From contig JADCRB010000030.1 of NCBI GenBank assembly GCA_021464245.1, positions 2,073,376 to 2,137,375 of the forward strand: a DNA stretch of 64,000 nucleotides. Reading direction: 5' to 3'. Below the pieces are notes generated by a model. The model saw only the letters and a list, made by a program, of their open reading frames with translations, ran no database searches and had not been told where the DNA came from. This DNA is from Carallia brachiata (Eukaryota > Streptophyta > Magnoliopsida > Malpighiales > Rhizophoraceae). Shown in pieces: positions 26,760-39,552 of this stretch. The position numbers and the translations under genes are program-made. Each line of letters starts with the position of its first letter. Within the stretch, counting starts at the first letter, position 1.

Positions 26760-29700
26760 TATTTTTTTCATCGTAACCAAAGTCTTTTTTATTAAAAAAA
26801 AACTTGGGAATTATTTATAAAAAATTTCAAAGAATTTCAAAAAAATATAAATTATTAAATAATTAAAATTTAAAAATAAAAATACAAATAATCTATTATA
26901 TATTTTTAAATAAAATTATATTATTATTTTAATCGTATTATTTTATCTTATTTTTTTATTTTATAAACTTCCACCTATGGAAACACCTTTTCTTTTCTCG
27001 AAAGTGATCGAGTGGCAGCCTCGAAAGGAGAAGAGAATCCTCGACAAACGGCTTCTGAATCTCCGCAGGCATCATCTTATATATCCAGCATCCTATGTTA
27101 GATTTGAACCTCTCAACCCCACCAAATTCCGGTTCGAATCGAATCCGGCCAACCCGATCGAACCAAAATCAGTGCCAATTCTACGCACTGAGAGTATATG
27201 TTTATGTGAATTTGTTCAAATTCTTAAAAAAAAAAAAAAAAGAGTTGGTACGTACACTGGAATAACTGAGGTCTGTTTGATTTAAGAAAATTCTAAAAAC
27301 AAAAAAAAATTGTTTCAAATACCTCTATAAGATGGGTATAATTTCCCTCCTCTGTGTCATTTGAACCAATTTTTTCGTGTTTTTCTTTTTTGAGTAAACA
27401 CAGAGCAAAGGGAAAAATAAACAAAAAAAAAAGAAAAGTCTAACATTTAATAGGCCATGATTTAATAATTGCACCAGATATTTATATAATTTATTTCATA
27501 TTTTATAATTTTACATTATATCAATGGGTTTGCAAAGAAATTTATACAAAAAGCAAATGCAGCACACGCATGTAAACGAAATTCTACACCTTTTTTTTTT
27601 TTTTCTTGTTTATTAAAGCAAATGTAGTAAAAGAAATAGATTTTCCCAAAAAAGCTGTTGAAAATTAATAATAAGGAGCACAAAAAATTAAAGTCTCATT
27701 AGGAAGATTTAAAAAATAGTTACAGAGTGGCCATAATAGTGAGTTAAGTTTTTGAAAAATGATAAAAACTTGATTTTTGAAAAAAAATTAAATTTTAAAT
27801 ATAATTAATATTACCCTAAATATAATCAGTATTACCTTAAATCTTGATTTAATTTTTTTTTAAGAAAAAATTTTACTAAAAAAATTTCTTCTCTTATTAT
27901 GGTCATTGTATGATTATTTTCTATATTTTTAATTTTTTTTCAAAACATTAATTATTATTTACGAAAAAAATTTTATTTTGTAAAATGAAATAAAGATTAT
28001 TTTGATATCTTAATACAGGTATTAATGATGAAACATTTTTCTCCAAACATAACAAAATGCACAAAATTTTCTCGCCATTGGACTCTTCTAAGTAACACGA
28101 GAAACGTCTGGCTACTGCAATTAATAGACAGCTGTAATTTTTTTTTTAATAAGATGATAGACAGCTGTAAAATTGAAAAGCCGACAATGACACCTTAACC
28201 TTCTTTCGGGGCATTTGATTCGGACAAAAAATGTGGAGTCTATATATATATATATTTAAGAAAAAGAATAAAATTAAGTGATATTTGAACTTCTATTTAT
28301 TGATTAAAAAACGCTTCTCTCAATCAGTTGAACAAATACTTAACCTCTTGAAATTTATATTTTTCCTAATAATAATTGTTCACATCGGATGATGTCATAA
28401 TATTTATTTAAGGGTGATAATTAATTATACTTGTATAGTTTTTTTTAATTTAATTAATCCTTGTATAGTTTAATAGCTATCAATTTTAACTAAAATAACT
28501 GGTAATTAAAATCAAATTATTAATGATAAGAAAAAAATTTGATTATTTCACTTAAATAGTTTTAAATTAACTACAAAATAATATGAACAATTTGATAATT
28601 AAATTCTTAAGAAAGTAAAAATAAAAAAATTATCAAATATTATTAAATAAAGTTACGTATTTATTTATTATTATTTATATAAAGTCACATAATATTACTC
28701 TATTAATAAATCAAAATATTAACTAAAATAACTACATGTGTAGTTATATAGTTATAAATTTTAAAACTTCGAGTCACATGTGTATTCGAATATAAGACGA
28801 TTCACACCTCGTGGTAATTAAAATCTCTCCTATATTCTAAGTAAGAAAAATTTTGGTAACTGCATTTAAATAATTTTAAAGTAGTAATAAAATGAAATAA
28901 ATAGTTAAATAATTGAATGCATAAAAAAAAACTATTACATACTGTTAGATAAAAAAACTGTGCTACTTGTTTATACTGCATTGGTTCAAATAAGTAATAA
29001 TAAATTGCAATGTAACCTTATTTAACAACATCTAACAATTATTTTTTTTTTTTTCATAAATCAATCATCTAATAATATATATTATTTTATTACTATTTTT
29101 CCTTGCTATTTACTAAAAGATATAATTAATGTTAATTATAAATACAAGTATAGTATACATAAAAATTATATATAAATGTATATTCTTTTAAATAAATAAA
29201 AATTATCAAATATAAAATATATCATCATAAATTAAATATATGACATCTAATTAATAATGTATTGAAAAATTGTACGTGAACATAGGAAATAGACTCGCGA
29301 GTCAACGTGTTTGTATGTTTATATAATCAGTTAATTTATTTGTATAACAAAATATTTAATTTTTATAATAAAAAAAGATAAAAAAATAATTTTAAATTTT
29401 ATTATAATAATTAAACATTTTATTACACAAATATATCAATCAGTTACACAAACAAACAGACGCGTCAACTCTCACATTTATTCTCTTACGCCTACATAAT
29501 TGGGTCCCAAGGTATTACATAATCTCTTTTAAAATCTTTGCACCCTCTATTTTTTTGGATTATTTTATTAGCACTTCTTTTTGTAAAAAATTATTTGATA
29601 TCAAAATAATATTAATTTATTAATTATTTGATAAAATTTTTTTAAATGATATCAAAATAAAATTAAAATAATATAAATTATTAAAATAATTATATTTTAA

Positions 29701-30907
29701 AAAATAAATATAATTAATAAATTATATAATTAATTTATCAGTGTTTAAAATACAGTCAACTATTAAAACTCTTTTCAAGTTTGGTGTGTGTTGCCTCCGT
29801 GCTTCCTGTCAGTTGTCACTCACAGTCAGAGCGATTCCCATCAGAACTGCAAAAGCAGGGGCTCTCTTCACACAAAAAATTGTGGTTCCTAATTTTTCCC
29901 ATTTTTGTTCTCTCACACGCATTTTACTGAAACTCGGGCGTAAGCATAAAAGCAAGCTGCCTATAATTGAAACCGAGGCATTTTTCCTCTTTGGATATTT
30001 TTATAGTTTTTCTTTTTTATCATTTTATTATACTTTATTTAATTTCCAGATAATAATATATTACCTATGTAGTCTCGCGCTTATTATGATTAGAGAGAAA
30101 GAGAAACAACGCGAATACACAAATAATAAAAATAAGTAAATGTAATAATAAAATAATATATATACATATTATTTTTATTTTTTTCTAATTACTCATTTTT
30201 TAAATTATTATGATAATATCTATATTATTTTATTAGTTGCTTGTGGCTGTATTTACCTTTTTTATGATTAAATTAACCTATTTACTTCTAATGATGAAGC
30301 AAGTAGATTGCAAAAGTTTTGTTGCTCGCATTTATCTTTGGGAAGAAAGGGAACAGTAACTAATTTTCCCTCGTTCTTTATTTTTTATTTTTTCATCCAA
30401 ATAAGATAAAAGGTAATTTTCCTACTCCCTTTCATTCCTCTCTCATTATTTCATTCCAATGTCTTCTAATCCAAACTTGATAAATTAGAATAAGCAATTA
30501 AATATCATTAACTGCTGTAAAACCCAATTTTTTAAGCAAACGAAAAATATTTAAGTTCTTTTCCTTTTTTAACTCACAGGAGAGACAGCAAAGTCTGGCA
30601 ATAAGAATAGAGTTATTAAAAGTAAAATACAAAATCAAAAGGTCTAAATAAAATGTCATAATCACTTATACTAGAAGCACAGGTTAAAATGTTTGATCAC
30701 AGTGATATTACTATGATAAATGCATACAGTTAAGTAGCTACAGCTTCACATATACTAATCTCAATCTGCAAACTAGATGGCAGCACTTGAAACATTATTG
30801 CTTTTACGGAAAATATGAGAGTTCGAAAAGAAAGTGGATTAAATTCTTTACATTTAACATTATATGACTCACTCACTGTTTAATACAGTTAATAAAGCAG
30901 TCAAGAG

Positions 30908-31045
30908 GCGAATAATTAATATAATAAAATCTAATAATTTATCTATTTTTTAATTTTTAAATTTAATATATTTTTTACAATTTAATGATCAAAATTATAA
31001 CATATTTACCGTGTTTTCTTAGTTACGTGTCCAATAAATTTTTGC
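30908..31045. repeat. Dispersed AT-rich repeat, copy A
   Basis: Aligns at roughly 80 percent with 37113-37250. Both share ATAATTAATATAATAA, TTTAATATATTTTTTA, CAAA/CAAAT, ACATAT.TAC.GTATTTT and GT(G/C)T(C/T) plus AAAT in the same order. A weaker third relative lies at about 38640-38760. The family is probably a non-autonomous element but has no visible termini. Confidence 0.6.
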
Positions 31046-33249
31046 GTAGAATACAGATGAAGAAAAAGGGTTGCATTGAGAAAGGCTGACCGATGCATAT
31101 TCATGCACGAATAATACATTGGGACATCTTTCAGAAGAAACCAAACTGCATACGTGACGTCCCACGGAGCTACCTTGCTTTTGTCGGAGGGTGCGCAATC
31201 AATGTGACAAATTTCCGCGAATGATGAAGATTAGTATTGTCAAATAATGCACTGCAAGTCTACACAAAGATACTTTTAGTGATAAAAAATTTCGATAATC
31301 TTTTTTTTAATCTCAGTTATAATATTGAGAAGAAATGCATGAAAGAAATACCCTAATATATAGATTCTAGTCTGATTCGCCTGCTAATGAAACAATAAAT
31401 ATATATGGTGCATTGCAAACCTGTATTTACTTCAAAAACATTATCAAGCAGTGAAACTTGCGTAGATATTATAAATATTATAAATCAATAAACCATCTCT
31501 TTTATTTTATCAATCTTGCGCCTTTGTTGAATAAGAAATATATTCTTAATATACTTCAACGATGGCAGGTTGAATTATATACTTGGCTACTTAGCTAATC
31601 AGATTTAAATTCAACTTACGAAAAAGTATGAATCACTGGAAACTGGCGAGAAAGTAAGAACAAAGTTTTGATGATATATCAAATGATGACTCATGATCTT
31701 ATACTGTTATACATGTACTAATTCAATTCTCTCTACCATTAAATCATAAAATTAACGTAGTCTTTAGTCTTACGAGTTGTGCTAATTTTCTCAAAATTTT
31801 TCTAAAAAAAAAATGATGTGATGAAAGGATAATTAATAAATATTTTATTTTTTTGTTACAAGGGAGGGATAAATCCAAAAGAAAAGACCTATTTTATTTT
31901 TGGTACGTAAAAGCTCATAAAATTTGGTATGGATTGAGATTGATTTAGCTCATCAGTGATTAAGTCAAGGTCACACAAACAAAAAAGCCTTCTTCCCAGG
32001 ACCATTACACGACGGGTGGCTAAAAGTTCAGTGAAAAGATGAAATTGCATTGATGGTCCAGATCCATATACTCATCAAATACATAGGATATTTGGCTTAA
32101 ATATTTGACTTTATGTACCATCAATTAAGTCCTGTGAACTGTTAAGGCACATGCCGAGGGTGGTCCACATTTTCTTTGTTTTTTTCCTGGTTTTGTGATG
32201 GCAAAAATCTTAGTTAATTAATTAGATGCAGTCTGAGTCGGGGACAAAGAAGTTTCATTTAAAAGTAAGAGGTTACACGAAGTACTTAATATCCTTTTTT
32301 TTTTTTTTTGGACAGAAAAGTACTAAAAATATCTAGTGGTATTTTCCCCTTCCTGACTTATAATGCCAATATTGGCATGGATAAGGTTTTTTCTAATCAC
32401 CAAGAAACATCTATCACAGTGAGAAAATAATTTAGTAATTTTTTTTCAATTATTTGACTTTTACTAAAATTTAAATTCAAAAACAGTGAGTTCTCAAAAT
32501 GATTCTAATACAACTTGAGTTACAGCTCATTGATAAATTAACAATACATTTATTTGCTACAATTCATAGTGTCACTATATTCTTGTTATTACATTTAACA
32601 AGACTATTGAATTCTAAATTCACTGCAGCTAATTGAGAAATTAAGTTACGGAATTCAAACTAGACAGCTAACTTTTTGGTCTAGCTAGCAAAGAAAGCAA
32701 ATAAAATGACAACATGACCCCTTTAAATGGCTGCATGGAATATGGATTTTAATGTGAATGGATAGATTGTGGTTTTGTTCTGGATGTCGAGGGGGGAAGT
32801 AACGATATTTATATATATATATATGTGCTTCTTTCAGCTGAGAAATTAATGGCTGCACGAAGAAATTTAACCTTCACAATGATTGGAATTCAATCCAAAG
32901 AAGGTTGAAAGTGACCCAATTTCAACAATTTCCATCGCAAGAAAGACTATTTACAAGTAATCTATCGGGAAAAAAAAAGGAAAAAAACAATAAAAGGACT
33001 GTTTACAAGTCATCATACAGTCACTTCCTTGATGGTGCACTCTGCTCGCGAAATAGTACTGAAATGAAAGCAGCATTGCTCTAAGGGCAAATTAAATTGA
33101 TTGTACGAGCCGCTGGGTAAATTTAATCCAGTGGCATCGACGGTGAACGGTAGATAAAGTCAGCTGGCAGCGAGACTAATTAAAGATGGCCTCTGGAGCC
33201 ACAAGTATCTGCGTTGTTAGCCGTTCAAGAGCTATAGCTTTAGTAGCTT

Positions 33250-35305
33250 ACTAGCTTCTACTCAAAATGCTTAAACATGCGTTAGTTATGGTAGAATTAA
33301 ATTAATTAGAATTAATTTTATTAAATTAAAAATAACACATAATAATTATGAGAAGTACATTAGTTAAATTATAATTTTTTAATTAATATATTTACTAGCA
33401 ATATAATATTATGAGACTCTTAATTCTTTATATATTAGACTTTAAGTTTCTAACAATTTATACTTCGACTTAATACTGAAAATATAATAATTAATCATGA
33501 TTCTATTAAAATACAAAATCTAACAAATTTGAATTAATCTCAATATCATCCTTAATTTTAATTTGATCTTACAGTCATTCACAGCATTAACCTTACTTGA
33601 CAAAATTTTCAAACTTAAGCTTGATTTTTAAAATCTGCATCACATCAATAACTTCACAACTTCATTTAGAACCTTAACTTAGCTTCTCACTAGTTCACTA
33701 TCTTCAAACAAACTTTCAAATCATCATCAACACGATTATCAAGAGTTTTTTTTGACAATTCTTTGTCTGACTTCAACTTGGCTTTTAACTTTATTTGACC
33801 AATTCTTCATTAGGTATTTCAATCTTCGAAAGAACTTGTAACAAACGACCTTTTACTATAAGGTCTGAAATTTCATTCTCCACGACACGTAATGTGGCAA
33901 TTGTAGAGTACTTTTACTTTATCTCTTATTTTGTTTTCCATCTTCTATGGAAAAACTGAACTGAATATTTAAACTCTCAACCAAGTATCTTAACTCTCAA
34001 CTTAACAAGTTCTTAACTCCAGGCTTTCTTTTATCTTTCAATTCCACAAGTCCTTACACAAGTTTTCTAATTAACTCTAACAAATACTTTTATCTAAACA
34101 TTCCTTAATTCTCGATTGTTAATAGTTTTAAAATTAAATTTAACTTCTGAATTTCTTTTCAACTTCAAATCTTTATTCACTTCAACTCAATTCATTATTC
34201 TCTATTGTCTCTGAAATTAAAACTCTTCATGTATTCTTTTTCTTCTTTTTTTTCTTCCTTGTATAATAATAATCAAATCTTCAAATTTCATCTAACTTCT
34301 GCTCTTTTTCATTCATGTCCAATCCTTGGATTTATTAGTAATTTGTTCCTTATCAACTCTCTAAATTTTCATTTTAGTCTCTCTTCTTTCTTGTATTTTT
34401 CACCTATGCCCCAAACTGTCTGTTTTCTCTTTTTCTTTTCTTTTACTTTTTTCTTTTTTACTCCTCCCTAAAACTTATTGCCACCAATAAAGATGAACGA
34501 TGGCGGTAGACGGTAAGTGACTCTAGTCGGCAATAAGGATACCACGACGGTGACTCCTGAAGGACTATGGGATGAATGGTGATGAACGACGATAGGGCGG
34601 CGAAATCGGCGTTCATAGTGAATGATCAAGGAGGCGTTGACTTTTAGATTGTTTTCCGACGATATTCAGGCACGACGGTGACTGAGGCGTGTAGATCGAT
34701 GATCGGTGAGGTTAGAAATGATGGTCCTTCGCTTCGACGATGATCAGAAGAAGGCGATTTTAGCGTGGAGAGTAACGATCCGAGCTCTCGGATTTCTGTA
34801 GCTCTACCATGCTTTAAGTGGCTTTGGGTCACGTGGAAGCCGCAAAGGAGACGATCAGTGGCCGACGATGCTGGGGCTTGCTTCCAGCAACTGAAACAGC
34901 GAATAATAGTGGCGCGTGCAGCGGACAGTAGCAGCGCATATAAAGGTAAACGGTGGTCCGACGGTGCTTTTCTTGTCTTTGGGGGGTTTAGCTGCCTTGT
35001 TGTCTACTTCCCTGGTTTCAATGTGATTCCAACAGACTTGTATAATTACTTGGTTCAAAAATCTTCTCTTATCGCATGAATTTTTCCATAGCGACTAGTG
35101 GAGGCTTTTGGTGGTGGTCCGACAATTTTTGGTGGCACTTCGTTTCTTTTAAACACATGATAGCAACTTTGCTTTGTTAACTATGGACTCGAAATAACTC
35201 AACACAATTTTGGGATCGACCCTTATTTTCGATCAACCAGATTTAATTTGATGGCAATAACATCTCTACCTCGATTCTCGATCAAATAAACTTTGATAAA
35301 ATCCA
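33250..35305. other. Non-coding region, possible retrotransposon relic
   Basis: Strand-biased sequence (pyrimidine-rich on +, 33.5-34.5 kb), then a GC-richer stretch (34.5-35.1 kb) with GACG/CGGCG motifs. It adjoins the primer-binding-site-like sequence and 40-bp array further right, so it may be the internal region of the same decayed element. No reverse transcriptase, integrase or protease motifs were found in the frames. Confidence 0.4.
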
Positions 35306-35545
35306 GGATCTTTCTTATCGAACTTTTCTTAATGGGTGTTCTTCTACACCTAGAGATATGACACTATTCTCGATGGGGCTGCTTTACACCCAAAAAATAA
35401 AACTGTTCTTGACATGTCTTTCTTCGTACCTAAATATCAACACAATTTTTGACGGGACTTTCTTAATTCCCGAAGACATGGTACAATTCTCAACAGGTCT
35501 CTTTCTATCCAAAGGTTCAACTCTTTGATAAAACTTCTTGAATCT
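35306..35545. repeat. Degenerate 40-bp tandem repeat array (about six units)
   Basis: Units start at 35306, 35346, 35386, 35426, 35466 and 35506, each exactly 40 bp. The clearest are the middle four, sharing a CC near the start, an A-rich segment, then ATTCTTGAC-like and GG.CTTTCTT-like blocks. The constant period without indels is obvious when the units are stacked. The array sits between a candidate retrotransposon primer-binding site and the rest of the relic. Confidence 0.75.
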
Positions 35546-35712
35546 TCTACAGGCTTTGGTACCTCTCGTTATGATCCTTATGGATCGAACTTGCTCTAAT
35601 AATAGTTTTTGGATCAAATTGGCTCTAAGATCTTTCTCTTCTCTCTTTGATAAAGCCATTTTTTCTCTCTTTCTAGCATCAGTAAATTAAACTAGCTCTG
35701 ATACCACTTTTA
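35377..35712 (-). mobile_element. Decayed LTR retrotransposon internal region with tRNA-iMet primer-binding site
   Basis: On the - strand, GTGGTATCAGAGCTA (positions 35709 to 35692) matches the canonical plant primer-binding site TGGTATCAGAGC, complementary to initiator tRNA-Met. A 91-codon frame (35659 to 35384) starts about 35 nt downstream with MALSKREEKDL and has the basic, charged look of a gag leader, but it is not a recognisable gag domain. No paired LTRs could be found by eye and no pol motifs exist, so this is either a LARD/TRIM-type non-autonomous element or a fragment. Confidence 0.5.
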
Positions 35713-35794
35713 GAACTGGAGAATTAAATCGAGTGCCACTGTTAACCACATTCCTGAAATTGAAAATATGATTTAATTATAAAAAGCAAAGAAG

Positions 35795-36147
35795 AACAAT
35801 ACACAATCAGCACTCGAAGTGGTAGTTTAATGATAAGTCAGTGTATTTTCGTACTGCGAGTTTTGGGTTTGAATCTCCACGCCTACACTCTCCCTTAACT
35901 GATCCATACTGGGGATCCTTTGGGCATAAGTAGTAATGCGCAATGTTGAACTCTGATTCGTCTGCCGAGACTCTAATAGCGAAGTCATGCTCGGTCCTAT
36001 TAGTGCTCAGAATGTGAGTCGGTCCTTTTGAAATTGTTGAACGAGATTCAAACAAACGAGAGTTACTCTGGTCTTACTTCTAAAATCCGATGATTGATGC
36101 ATCCAATAAGATTTTTTTTATTAAAAAAAAAAAACAATGCACAATCA
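35795..36147 (+). mobile_element. SINE-like retroposon with 15-bp target-site duplication
   Basis: AACAATACACAATCA at 35795-35809 and AACAATGCACAATCA at 36133-36147 (one mismatch) flank a 323-bp body. Near the 5' end of the body is an RNA polymerase III A box (TAGTTTAATGA, 35823-35833) and 33 bp later a B box (GGTTTGAATCT, 35866-35876), the spacing of a tRNA-derived promoter. The body ends in a T-run and a short poly-A. Together these are the hallmarks of a tRNA-derived SINE. It sits about 85 bp from the retrotransposon primer-binding site, perhaps nested in its LTR. Confidence 0.8.
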
Positions 36148-39040
36148 AATGAGAACAAAATGGTCAGTAATTTTATTAATCTTGACATACTGACTTTTTA
36201 TTATTAATAGATATATCTCCTTTTACTCAAAAAAAAAACTAAATGCATGGATCCAGTCGATAAGCTCAATTATACCCAAACAAAAAGTCCAAAAAATTTC
36301 ATTACTCAGACTGGCTTGCTTAGTGCGTTCTAGATGGTAACTTATATTTCATTATTATAAAATTAGATACATATTTTTCATTCTTATCGTTAATTTCGTT
36401 CACATATTAAAAGACTATAAATAAAAAACTAACGCTTAAAATAATGCAATAATTTTTTTTCGGAAGTCAAAAATATTATTCCACGTGCTCTTCCATATTG
36501 GAAAGCAAATGAAGTTCTGGCGTATCGACGTGGATCGAGAGATAGCGCCACAACTCATATGGATGCTAGTCGCGGGAGATTAAACGCATCCTTATTCAGT
36601 TAATTTTAAGCACTACTTGTAAATTGATTTATTATTTATAAACAAATGTATCGCCTGCAACTAAAATTAATATTTAATGATACGAGTCCACATCCAATGC
36701 AGTTGTTGAATTCCTACGCCTATAAAACATTTTTGATCTATATATAAGCTCATACAAGCAGGGCATGCTGGGATTAGACCATAGGAATGAAAATGGGACC
36801 TCTAGGTGTTCCTGGCCACGTCAGTTTCTGAGGCCCACCAGAACGTGGGTTCCACAAGATGTGGAAAGCCTTTGAGGGGCCAGGGGCAATCAAGATCAGT
36901 CTCTCCTCCTCTCCCCAAGAACCCCTAGAGCTACGGACAATGGCTAACGCCCACGGTCACTAGTTGCCTTCCAAAACGATCGCAATGCGTCTATCACATA
37001 CATACCCCTCAATGATTTAACTTGTCAGCAAAATTCCAACTATAATTTTTCGATTTGTACATATTCCTAATTTTTAAAGAATAAAATTATATAAATATGT
37101 TCAGTGTAATTTTAAAAAAATATATAATTAATATAATAATATTTAATAATATATATTTTTTATTTTTTAATTTTAATATATTTTTTATAATTTAATAATT
37201 CAAATCACTACATATCTACTGTATTTTAATAATTATGTGTCTAAATTTTTTTTCTTATTTTAAAATTCCATATTGGTAAGGTAATTGGTACGTAAAAGGC
37301 AACGTATGATCCTGTAGCTTAATACCAACAGTGTCAAGCCGGCGGGGCCAGCAACTGTATTAATCATTTATGGCATTGAACATTTGGTACCATGTGATAA
37401 AGGGATGACACAACAATTTCTGGAAGGGACTTGAGTCCCTCAATTTTGTGACAAAGCAAAAGACACTAACCTAAAAAGTTCTTATGAAATTCAAATTAGG
37501 CACACTAAATTATTAGTATTAATTTTAAAACACCTTAAATAAAAAATGGCCCATAAAAATGAGATTGTGACATTAATTTATTCACTTCACAAATGCTATC
37601 ATAGGATTTTTCTCTTACAATTCATTTGTTAATGAATATAAAAGACCTATAAAACTATTCACACCAAATTAAATTTAATATCATCCCTTGTCTCTAATGC
37701 CAAATAATCCAATCTAATATGCATTGTTTTTTTTTTTTTTTTCTGTTTTTGAGAACAGACATCAACCCTTTAGAATAAACAAGTATCATATGAACATAGC
37801 AGCCAATTTTCAATAATTATTGAAGTAAACTTTTTAGAAGCCTTATTATGTATCCGTTGTTCCTTCGAAATCTTCCGATCCTATGCTGGTGCTTCGAATA
37901 AATTGTTTTGTGGTAAGAAAAACACGTTTTAATTGCCCTGCACTTTTACTAGAATTAATTGGGACACTCCATTAAGATTTCTCAATTCTCAAATCTAAAT
38001 AACTTTATTATTCTTTTATAACCTTACAGTTACCCTTGTAACCAAAAACAAAAACCTTCGAATTCAATTAAATGTTTGGAGAATTAGATTACACTAAACA
38101 TTAAATTTTAAAAAAAGTAAGAGGAGATAAAAAAAAAAAGATGCTTCAATTCAATTACATGTTTAGACAATTAGATTACATTAAACATTAAACTTATGAT
38201 TAGAATAACTCTTATTTAAATACCTCATTTAATTGTCTCTATAGAAACAAACCAATTACCTAATATTAATGAATTTAAGTGAATATCTCTTACACTAAAT
38301 TATAATATTAATAAATTTAAAATTTAATATTACGTACTTAATGTAAATCTTATTTAATTGGGATTAGTGCTAATAAGATGATTCGAACCTGAAAAAAAAA
38401 AGTTTATAAAATTACCACCGAACTATGGTGTTTTTCTAACTATAACTATCATTCGCCGTTGTTTGCACTTGCATGGTACAATTTGTATACAATATAAAGA
38501 GATTGTTAATGCACGTTAAATTAATAAGAGTTCGTGGCCCTATCACTACACTTTTTGACCAGTGACAATAATTGAATGACATTATGCATTACCTCCCAAG
38601 AGAAAAAAAATTGTTGCTTATGCAAAAATAAGGAGAATAAAAATATTTACAATACTATTATTATTTAATGTAATAATTTAATAATAATTTAATATATTTT
38701 TTATTTTTAATTTATATTAAAAATCTATGTGTAATATTGATTATAAACTTAATAATTATTACGATTAAATTGAGGGAGACTCATTCAATATTTATAGTAT
38801 GTGAATAAAAATTTCTTTTATAAATTGAATTAAATAAAGCACACGAAACAAAATAACTCCAAACTTTAGGCCCATAATGGTTTTTTTTTTCAACTTAAAA
38901 AAAAAAAGTTTCGTAGTGTTTTGTGTAAGCACAAATTAAGGGGGGAGATAAAATGAAGTTTAATCAGGCAAACTTTTGCCTAAGTCATTGTAATCACTAA
39001 TGAGGGCATGGAAATTCAAAATTAAAAAAAAATCCCAAAA
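36148..39040. other. AT-rich intergenic region upstream of the SRS gene
   Basis: No gene. It holds a GC-richer patch at about 36770-36970 (with GGCCAGG/CCTGGCC and a short palindrome TTCCACAAGATGTGGAA), copy B of the AT-rich dispersed repeat, and T/A homopolymers. Confidence 0.6.
37113..37250. repeat. Dispersed AT-rich repeat, copy B
   Basis: Counterpart of copy A at 30908-31045, in the same orientation at about 80 percent identity by eye. Confidence 0.6.
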
Positions 39041-39048
39041 AAAAAAAC

Positions 39049-39386
39049 AGAGAGAGAGAGAGAGAGAGAAAAGACAAATAAAAAAGTAGCGGGTTTTCCG
39101 GTGCAAAGGACGAAAGAAGCAAAAGATGGTGAGACGACACGTGGCATTCGATCAACCGTCGGATGAGAATGTGATTAGATCATTTGCATTTGAGAGGAGG
39201 AGGAGGAGAAGGAGACGGTGACATCCATTTGCCGATGAAGAGAAATAAAAAAAAAAAGGAAAAAGAGAGAAGACAATAGAGAATTAGAGAGGGGAGAGAG
39301 AGAGAGAGAGAGAGAGATTTGTTTTGTTGAAGAGACATAAGAGAGGCATTGCTTGTGAGCTAAAAAGCTATCATTCACTGCAAGAA

Positions 39387-39431
<45 letters not shown>

Positions 39432-39492
39432 TGTGGGTAGTGAGAGACTTAAATTTGGGTTTAGCAGAAGAGGAAGAGAGAGAGAGAGAGAG
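39049..39492. promoter_or_regulatory. Cluster of GA microsatellites upstream of the SRS gene
   Basis: Four separate GA tracts lie in 450 bp: 39049-39069, 39294-39317, 39391-39426 (18 units) and 39475-39492, embedded in generally purine-rich DNA. GA repeats in plant promoters and leaders are known binding sites for BASIC PENTACYSTEINE proteins; regulation here is inference. Just downstream are CCA/CAA and GCT triplet runs (about 39680-39785). Confidence 0.75.
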
Positions 39493-39495
39493 GCT

Positions 39496-39552
39496 ATGGC
39501 GGCGTTGCAGAGAAAGAAATAAATGCCTTCTCCAACTCCAACACTACTCTGA
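39496..39552 (+). other. Two back-to-back short upstream ORFs
   Basis: ATG at 39496 opens an 8-codon frame ending in TAA (39520-39522). ATG at 39523 follows immediately and opens a 9-codon frame ending in TGA (39550-39552). Both precede the SRS start codon by about 560-610 nt. They are relevant only if transcription begins upstream of them, which the sequence alone does not show. Confidence 0.4.

Larger units (their letters stand above)
25000..33250. other. Gene-poor AT-rich region, central part of desert
   Basis: Very AT-rich DNA with poly-A/T runs, a TG microsatellite (26506-26532), an AAT microsatellite (26723-26757) and several degraded dispersed repeats. A GC-richer island at about 26977-27200 carries a 102-codon + strand frame with no domain I recognise. 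A second GC-richer patch lies near 29770-29960. No gene model is supportable. Confidence 0.6.

Noticed and set aside
26547..26780. 77-codon - frame with a poly-Tyr run; also a GCTCAGGAGG word reminiscent of miR390
   Set aside because: Poly-Tyr is the AAT microsatellite read backwards. Only 10 nt match miR390, the rest differs, and no foldback or tasiRNA sequence is present.
34205..35079. Frames of 62-104 codons on both strands near 34.2-35.1 kb
   Set aside because: Low complexity or without domains; best explained as part of the decayed retrotransposon relic.
36808..36889. Possible hairpin between CCTGGCC and GGCCAGG
   Set aside because: Only about 10 bp of pairing including wobbles, with a large unpaired interior; not a credible miRNA precursor.
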